From Cyanobacteria bacterium UBA8803 (lineage in GTDB: Bacteria; Cyanobacteriota; Cyanobacteriia; Cyanobacteriales; Coleofasciculaceae), in contig DNXU01000269.1 of NCBI GenBank assembly GCA_003505715.1, forward strand, positions 1 through 10,855: a stretch of 10,855 nucleotides of DNA, written 5' to 3'. Of the stretch, positions 6,189 through 10,855 are shown piece after piece (position 1 is the first letter of the stretch; the number at the start of each line of letters is the position of its first letter). The translations under genes were made by a program, and so were the position numbers. The notes beneath the pieces were generated by a model. The model searched no databases and was not told the origin of the DNA. It saw only the letters and a list, made by a program, of their open reading frames with translations.

Positions 6189-6213
6189 CCTGGCATTTTC
6201 CTAGGTTGACCAA
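6182..6213. repeat. Inverted repeat overlapping the kinase -35 box
   Basis: TTGGCAACCT at 6182-6191 pairs with AGGTTGACCAA at 6203-6213, with a one-base bulge and 11 nt between the arms. Its left arm contains the whole predicted -35 hexamer. A protein bound here would block the promoter, so it is a candidate operator. As an RNA it would be a stable hairpin without a T run, so a terminator is less likely. Confidence 0.45.
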
Positions 6214-6403
6214 AGTTTGAGGAATAGTTGAAGGGAAAGCTTGAGGACAAGAGGTAGAAGACTGCTATGTTGGGTTCAGATGCGGATGAAAGAGCTGTTA
6301 AATTTCCAGATCTTAGCTGATTTTAGCAATCTGCGCTCTCTGAGCAAAACGCCAATCTGTAGAAAAGCGTGGGATATTCGCAAGCCGGATTGGCAAAGTT
6401 CTC

Positions 6404-9400
6404 TCAACCTGCTACTGCTCCTAAAGCTTTGAGAGTTTCAATGGTCGCTTCTGTTAAACCTGTAATATGGTTGATATTCATACCTTCGTAAGGTCTATCG
6501 GCTCGCAGCGTTTTGAAGTATTGACCCGTTTCGGTATCCCAAAGAGCGATCGCATCATCTTGACCCCCACTAGCAAGAACTCGGTTATTTCGACTAAAGG
6601 CAACTGACTCGATCCAACTGGTGTGTCCCTGTAAGGTTTTTAAGCAATCCCCCGTCCCGACATCCCACAATTTTACCGTTTGGTCATCACCAGCACTAGC
6701 TAGGGTATTACCATCAGGACTAAAGGCAACAGACCGTATCCAATTGGTATGCCCTTCTAAGGTTTTGAAGCATTCCCCGGTACTGAGGTTCCATAACTTG
6801 ATAACATGGTCTTCACCCCCACTAGCCAGAATCTGACCTTGAGGACTAAACGCGATCGCCCAGACTCGATTAGTGTGACCATGCAAGATTCTAAAACACT
6901 GTCCCGTCCTCACTTTCCAGAGCCGCACGGTTTGGTCATAACTGCCACTGGCTAAAATTTGACCATCTGGACTGAAGGCAACTGACCAAACCCAACCTGC
7001 ATGTCCCCGTAAGATTTTTAAGCAGTCCCCCGTCTCCACATCCCATAATCTGACCGTTTTATCCTCACTACTGGTAGCAAGAATTTGGTCTTGAGGACTA
7101 AAGGCGACTGACCACACCCAACCTCCATGTCCCTGTAAAGTTCTCAAACATTGACCTGTAGTAACATCCCATAACCGTACCGTCTTATCTTCACCGCTAC
7201 TAGCTAGGATTTGCCCTTGCAGATCGAAGTCAACCGCCCATACCCGACTGGTGTGGCCGCGTAATGCTGCCGTACACTTGCCTTCATTAATATTCCACAG
7301 CCGCACCGTTTGATCGTCGCTGCCACTGGCTAGAGTTTGACCATCCGGGTTAAATGCGATACACCTGACTCCGTTACTATATCCCTGCAACGTTTTCAGG
7401 CACTGACCCGTGCTGAACTCCCACAATTTCACGGTTTGGTCATAACTACCACTGGCTAAAATTTGACTCTCCGGACTGAAAGCAACTGACCAAACTCGAC
7501 TGCCATGACCGTACAAAACCTTCAGGCATTGACCCGTACTAACCTGCCATACTCTCACGGTTTTGTCTTCACTGCTACTAGCTAAAAGTTGACCCCCCTG
7601 AGGATGAAATGTCACTGACCAAACCCAGTTGGTGTGACCCTGCAACACTTGCAAGCACTCACCGCGCTCGACATCCCACAACCTCACGGTATGGTCATCA
7701 CTGCTACTGGCTAAAATTCGACCGTCCGGACTAAAAGTGACAGACTTAACCCCAGCACCATGTCCATGTAACGTTCTTAAAAGTTCTCCAGTGTTGACTT
7801 CCCATATTTTCACCGTTTGGTCGTAACTACCACTGGCCAACCTGCACCCATCCGGACTGAAAGCCACCGACTGCACCCAGTTACTGTGCCCCTGCAACGT
7901 TTGACGGCACTCACCCGTACTGACATCCCAAAGCCGCACAGTTAAGTCAACACTACTACTAGCCAGGATTTGGCCATCTGGACTGAAAGCCACCGACTCA
8001 ATCCAACCAATGTGCCCTTGCCACGTCTGACGGCATCGACCATCTGCAACATCCCATAATTTTATCGTCTGGTCGTAACTACCACTGGCCAAAATTCGAC
8101 CGTCTGGACTGAAAACCACAGACCGTACCCAGTTAGTATGACCCTTACAAGTCAGGAGGGGTAGGGTTCCTCCACTTCGATCATCTCTGACTTGCCATAC
8201 CCGAATCTGGCCATCAGCATCACCCGCAGCCAAACATTTACCCTGAGGGCTAAAGGCAACGGACAAAATACTACCTAAGGTTTCCGTAAAAATCGAGCCA
8301 GCCAGATTAGCGCCTGTCAAATTGATGCCATGCAAGGTCATGCCTTGAAGGTAAGCTTGCCAGATACTCAGGTTGGAAAAATCCCAATTACTGCAATCCG
8401 TTTGTAATTGACAAAGCAAGTTAAGAATATTGCCGCCCCCATATCCAGATGTTTTGGGTAATTGTTCTCTTAGCTGGGAGAGAATTCTAGCCAACTGATT
8501 TTCTACGCTTTTTGGGCTGCCCAAGATAGTTATTAACTCATTAATAATGGGCTTCAGAATAAGATTAGTCTGAATTTCTCTCACATATTCTTTGGCCTGA
8601 GCTTTAATTAGAAAGTAATTATTAAAAAAGGCCAAATCTCCAGTAACTATACTTTCACAAAATTGATTAACTAATCGGTCAGTCATGTATTCCATGACTA
8701 CAGGCTGTTGACTAAACGCTGCGGCTTGTTTTTCAATCAGCGATCGCTGAAATAGTGCTTTGATAGTGCCGATGGCTTTTTGGCGCGATAGGGGTGATAA
8801 AAGATTGGATTGTAGCTCTGAGATAGTAACGGCTTCTCTCTCAATGGCTAACCAGTACATGATCTCTTGCTCCAGTTCGGATAGGCGCTCGAACTGACGA
8901 TCTAAAATATCGCGAATATCATCAAAGACAAAAACTCCTTGCTGTAAAATTGCTAAAAAATCAGCAAGTTTGCCATCAAATAGTTCTTGTACTGCTGCGG
9001 CAACAATCTTTAAAGCCAAGGGATTGCCCGCATAGTGCGCAATCACGGCTTGCCATTCCGCCTCGGAGCCAGCAAAAGAACCTTTGAGATGAAAAATTTT
9101 TCGTCCTTCCAGGGGATTCAAACCCGTCAATTGTAAGGAGCGAACGGGGAGGCTTTCTCCCTCCAAAGAAACAAATTCTCGAGGTTTCTCCCGACTAGTC
9201 ATTACCAAACAGCTTTGATGGCGCAATTCTCCGACTCTATTGAGAAATTCGCCATACCCTTCATAACCTTCCCGATAGTGTCCGGCAGCTGAGGTTAAGC
9301 GATTGCCATGACAGCCTTCCCCACTTCTGAGAATGATCTCGGTATTATCTAGTATCAGGAGGCAACGTGAGGAGCGCAAGTAATTTATTAACCGGGATAC

Positions 9401-10024
9401 TCTAGCACCTAATTTTGTAGGCAGATCGATTTCTTTTTGGTTGGACAGGAATTGGATAAAGTCAGCTAAAATTTGTTCTAGGGGTGGCGCATTCCGCAGC
9501 GATCGCCAAATTACATACTCAAACTCCCCCTGAATCTGTTCGGCTAGCTTCACCGATAGAGCTGTTTTACCAATGCCCCCCATGCCCAATATGGCTACTA
9601 AACGGCAGCGGTCATCTACAATCCACTGCTTAAGCTGGCCTAATTCTTCGGTGCGATCGTAGAAAACCGAGACATCAACCGCTTCTCCCCAGTCTTGGCG
9701 TTGATCTATAGTATTTTTCAAGTCAAGAGGAGTAGGGGGTGAAACCCCCTCTTCAGAGGTGGGAACTTGAACATCAGCACATCGCCGCCGCAGTAAGGAA
9801 CGAACGTTACTTTTAGTGACTTTCTCATCAAACGTTTCTGAGAGTAGCTGCCATAACCTGAAACCAACATCCTTGATGTAACTAGGGTCATAACCAGAGC
9901 TTTCGGCAATCTCTAGGTAAGTTTGTCCTTCCCAGGATTTCCGAAACACTAGCTCTTGAAGATCGTTGAGAGAGCTAGGTTTGAGTACTGCATCTAGAAT
10001 TGCTAAGGCTTCTGCAACAGTCAT
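6404..10024 (-). CDS. STAND NTPase: VMAP-M9-type HTH + NB-ARC + 14 WD40 repeats
   Basis: A 1206-residue signal-transduction ATPase. Residues 1-85 match the HTH-like N-terminal domain of vWA-MoxR-associated (VMAP-M9) proteins (SWEGQTYLEIAESSGY, YIKDVGFRLWQLL). NB-ARC follows: YDRTEELGQL (122-131), Walker A GMGGIGKT with Lys153, Walker B LLILD with Asp226, and GNPLA at 333-337. Then come a winged-helix and helical linker (to about 545) and a pentapeptide-like stretch (LSIWQAYLQGMTLHGINL, then ANLAGS). Fourteen WD40 repeats of about 42 residues (585-1173) predict two seven-bladed propellers. The tail RPYEGMNINHITGLTEA is a common ending of cyanobacterial NB-ARC/WD40 proteins. Such proteins are thought to bind a ligand through the propellers and oligomerise on nucleotide exchange, like NLRs. 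The VMAP domain is known from predicted conflict systems; no effector lies next to this gene. The start lacks a good Shine-Dalgarno sequence. Confidence 0.95.
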   Translation of the reverse strand: MTVAEALAILDAVLKPSSLNDLQELVFRKSWEGQTYLEIAESSGYDPSYIKDVGFRLWQLLSETFDEKVTKSNVRSLLRRRCADVQVPTSEEGVSPPTPLDLKNTIDQRQDWGEAVDVSVFYDRTEELGQLKQWIVDDRCRLVAILGMGGIGKTALSVKLAEQIQGEFEYVIWRSLRNAPPLEQILADFIQFLSNQKEIDLPTKLGARVSRLINYLRSSRCLLILDNTEIILRSGEGCHGNRLTSAAGHYREGYEGYGEFLNRVGELRHQSCLVMTSREKPREFVSLEGESLPVRSLQLTGLNPLEGRKIFHLKGSFAGSEAEWQAVIAHYAGNPLALKIVAAAVQELFDGKLADFLAILQQGVFVFDDIRDILDRQFERLSELEQEIMYWLAIEREAVTISELQSNLLSPLSRQKAIGTIKALFQRSLIEKQAAAFSQQPVVMEYMTDRLVNQFCESIVTGDLAFFNNYFLIKAQAKEYVREIQTNLILKPIINELITILGSPKSVENQLARILSQLREQLPKTSGYGGGNILNLLCQLQTDCSNWDFSNLSIWQAYLQGMTLHGINLTGANLAGSIFTETLGSILSVAFSPQGKCLAAGDADGQIRVWQVRDDRSGGTLPLLTCKGHTNWVRSVVFSPDGRILASGSYDQTIKLWDVADGRCRQTWQGHIGWIESVAFSPDGQILASSSVDLTVRLWDVSTGECRQTLQGHSNWVQSVAFSPDGCRLASGSYDQTVKIWEVNTGELLRTLHGHGAGVKSVTFSPDGRILASSSDDHTVRLWDVERGECLQVLQGHTNWVWSVTFHPQGGQLLASSSEDKTVRVWQVSTGQCLKVLYGHGSRVWSVAFSPESQILASGSYDQTVKLWEFSTGQCLKTLQGYSNGVRCIAFNPDGQTLASGSDDQTVRLWNINEGKCTAALRGHTSRVWAVDFDLQGQILASSGEDKTVRLWDVTTGQCLRTLQGHGGWVWSVAFSPQDQILATSSEDKTVRLWDVETGDCLKILRGHAGWVWSVAFSPDGQILASGSYDQTVRLWKVRTGQCFRILHGHTNRVWAIAFSPQGQILASGGEDHVIKLWNLSTGECFKTLEGHTNWIRSVAFSPDGNTLASAGDDQTVKLWDVGTGDCLKTLQGHTSWIESVAFSRNNRVLASGGQDDAIALWDTETGQYFKTLRADRPYEGMNINHITGLTEATIETLKALGAVAG
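6510..8275 (-). repeat. Tandem 126-bp repeats encoding 14 WD40 units
   Basis: Units of about 42 codons follow one another with the pattern V-W/R-S-V-A-F-S-P-D-G, LASGS-DQTV-LWD and TGQCLKTLQGH. Fourteen units are counted, the first with a short insert (DDRSGGTLP) and the last degenerate (DDAIALWDTETG). Some units are close at DNA level: the segments starting at 6926 and 7430, exactly 504 bp (four units) apart, share an 18-nt identical run and are about 90 percent identical over some 68 nt. This marks recent duplication or gene conversion inside the array. Confidence 0.9.
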
Positions 10025-10343
10025 GGTGTTTCTGTTTGCTGGTATATGCCATTCATGAGCTGGTACTTCTGCTAGTAACCTGACTTTTTCCGACTTTTAA
10101 TGACTAACGATCAACTTATTCTAATTCACGGCGCTCAATATTTTGAAAAAGTTACGAACTTTAATGACTTTTTCTGGCTGTGAAAATTAGACCTGTTATT
10201 TACATTGACTTTAGGTTTCAATCCCATGCCCAAAAGTCTGTGTTAGGGAGGATAGCTAATTGCAGAATATCCCTCTTAAGCAGGATGGCAATAACGCCAA
10301 AGTTCAAGTTTCCAATCACCAGTAGGTAAGAAAGGAAAACAGG
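10025..10343. promoter_or_regulatory. Divergent intergenic region with 10-bp-phased GACT(TTTT) repeats
   Basis: This 319-bp AT-rich region separates the STAND gene from the secreted-protein gene and holds no ORF worth calling. On the plus strand GACT occurs at 10082, 10092 and 10102, exactly 10 bp apart. A second pair lies at 10156 (GAACTTT) and 10166 (GACTTTTTC), also 10 bp apart, and a single GACTTT at 10207. TGACTTTTTC (10081-10090) recurs exactly at 10165-10174, and ACTTTTAATGACT (10093-10105) recurs with one base less at 10158-10169. Such one-helical-turn direct repeats suit a regulator binding one DNA face. No clear -35/-10 pair could be assigned to either gene. Confidence 0.55.
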
Positions 10344-10855
10344 ATGTTTACAAAAATTTACCAGCCCGCTACCATTGCCTTAGCAACCCTGTTGCTGGCA
10401 CCCACCAGCAGTCTCGCAGCTACGCTGGTGCGAGAAGCGGCAGGGCTAAATGCCGCTTCAATCCAAAACGTAGTGGATCAATTCCGGGCTGATCTAGGTA
10501 ATCCCAACAACCGTAATGCCATAGGCCCGATCGCTGGTGGTCGCCGCGAGATTAACTGGGATGGCGCTCCTGGGCCAGCTGCTCCCTTCAATATGCCTGG
10601 GGATTTTTTTAATGCCACTGTACCTCGCGGAGCTGTCTTTACTACATCTGGATCTGGTTTCCAAATCAGCGGTGCCGATGGTAATCCTAACCAAACAACC
10701 GCTAATATCGAAGAGTTTGGCAACATTAACCCAACCTATCCGGATATCTTCCAGACGTTCAGTCCGGAGAAACTATTTACAGCTTTAGGCAGCAATGTTC
10801 TGGACGTATCTTTCTTTATTCCCGGCACCAACACCCCTGCAACTGTCAGCGGCTT
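10344..10855 (+). CDS. Secreted protein of unknown function, 3' end beyond the window
   Basis: The frame opens at ATG 10344 with AAGGA at 10332-10336, 7 nt upstream, and is still open at the window edge (170 codons). Residues 1-25 form a Sec signal peptide: Lys4, a hydrophobic core (ATIALATLLLA) and a signal peptidase I site after SLA at residue 25. The mature part is rich in Gly, Asn, Pro and Phe, with INWDGAPGP, NATVPRGAVFTTSGSGF and LGSNVLDVSFFIPGTNTP, and has no cysteine in the visible part. I have seen similar INWDG...GS.ITDVSFFVPG proteins described as hypothetical exported proteins in cyanobacteria, some with a PEP-CTERM anchor; the C-terminus needed to test this is off the window. No link to the divergent STAND gene is shown beyond their shared intergenic region. 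Confidence 0.85.
   Translation, partial: MFTKIYQPATIALATLLLAPTSSLAATLVREAAGLNAASIQNVVDQFRADLGNPNNRNAIGPIAGGRREINWDGAPGPAAPFNMPGDFFNATVPRGAVFTTSGSGFQISGADGNPNQTTANIEEFGNINPTYPDIFQTFSPEKLFTALGSNVLDVSFFIPGTNTPATVSG

Larger units (their letters stand above)
5929..6403. other. 475-bp intergenic region between STAND gene and kinase gene
   Basis: Besides the possible leader ORF, it contains a minus-strand promoter (6159-6188), a hairpin CCAGTTT-N8-AAACTGG at 6128-6149, a 12-bp palindrome CGTCATATGACG at 6102-6113, and a bulged inverted repeat at 6182-6213. From 6214 to 6403 I see no convincing gene. A 7-bp dyad GCCAATC/GATTGGC (6351-6357 and 6388-6394, 30-nt loop, followed on the minus strand by GTTTTG) lies just beyond the STAND stop and could be a weak terminator, but the long loop and poor T run argue against it. 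Confidence 0.6.

Noticed and set aside
6351..6394. Terminator of the STAND gene
   Set aside because: Only 7-bp arms with a 30-nt loop and a weak GTTTTG tail; kept as a remark in the intergenic entry.
6241..6432. Plus-strand ORF of 63 codons at the end of the STAND gene
   Set aside because: It overlaps the conserved STAND C-terminus, starts without a ribosome binding site and has no recognisable features.
6510..8275. Regular direct repeats resembling a repeat array or CRISPR
   Set aside because: The period of about 126 bp equals 42 codons and the frame is continuous; the repeats encode WD40 units, with no conserved short repeat and unique spacers.
10478..10788. Minus- and plus-strand ORFs of 66 to 83 codons near the right edge
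   Set aside because: They lie in other frames of the secreted-protein gene, whose signal peptide and ribosome binding site are clear.

Overview
The window looks like cyanobacterial chromosome. The main evidence is eleven copies of the octamer GCGATCGC (HIP1), all between 3662 and 9506. Two typical large cyanobacterial signalling genes support this: a GAF/PAS multidomain histidine kinase, and a STAND NTPase fused to 14 WD40 repeats with a VMAP-type N-terminus. A filamentous or otherwise large-genome lineage is likely, but no marker gene fixes the taxon.

Region 1 (1-2710) is a small redox or electrophile-response cluster. A minus-strand HxlR-family repressor (24-365) is divergent from a plus-strand series: an ABM-domain protein with two membrane helices (479-1066), a soluble ABM-domain protein (1079-1513), a short-chain dehydrogenase/reductase (1637-2383) and the start of an NADP-binding F420-reductase-like gene (2403 to about 2560). 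The divergent promoter region carries two perfect inverted repeats suited to HxlR autocontrol. The cluster is decaying or has been rearranged. The first ABM gene has a perfect AGGAGG but ATA where ATG is expected. The gap before the SDR gene holds the last 31 codons of another SDR. The F420-reductase-like gene is cut after about 50 codons by a stretch (about 2560-2708) that looks like the right end and omega-RNA of an IS605/TnpB-type element whose protein gene is gone.

Region 2 (2725-5928, minus) is an orphan hybrid-sensor kinase: GAF-PAS-PAS-GAF-GAF-HisKA-HATPase, 1067 residues, no receiver. Its upstream region (5929-6403) has a good sigma70-like promoter, an inverted repeat over the -35 box, a hairpin at the predicted 5' end and a 64-codon open frame that overlaps the kinase start.

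Region 3 (6404-10024, minus) is a 1206-residue STAND protein: VMAP-M9-like HTH, NB-ARC ATPase, helical linker, short pentapeptide-like stretch, then 14 WD40 repeats forming two predicted seven-bladed propellers. Its upstream region has GACT(TTTT) repeats spaced exactly 10 bp apart.

Region 4 (10344 to the edge, plus) is the start of a secreted protein with a clear signal peptide.

The most interesting items are the solo omega-RNA-like relic, the phased repeats in front of the STAND gene, the ATA start and the leader of the kinase gene. I see no complete undescribed system. The STAND/WD40 protein is the best candidate for a conflict or stress-sensing role, but no effector gene lies beside it in this window.
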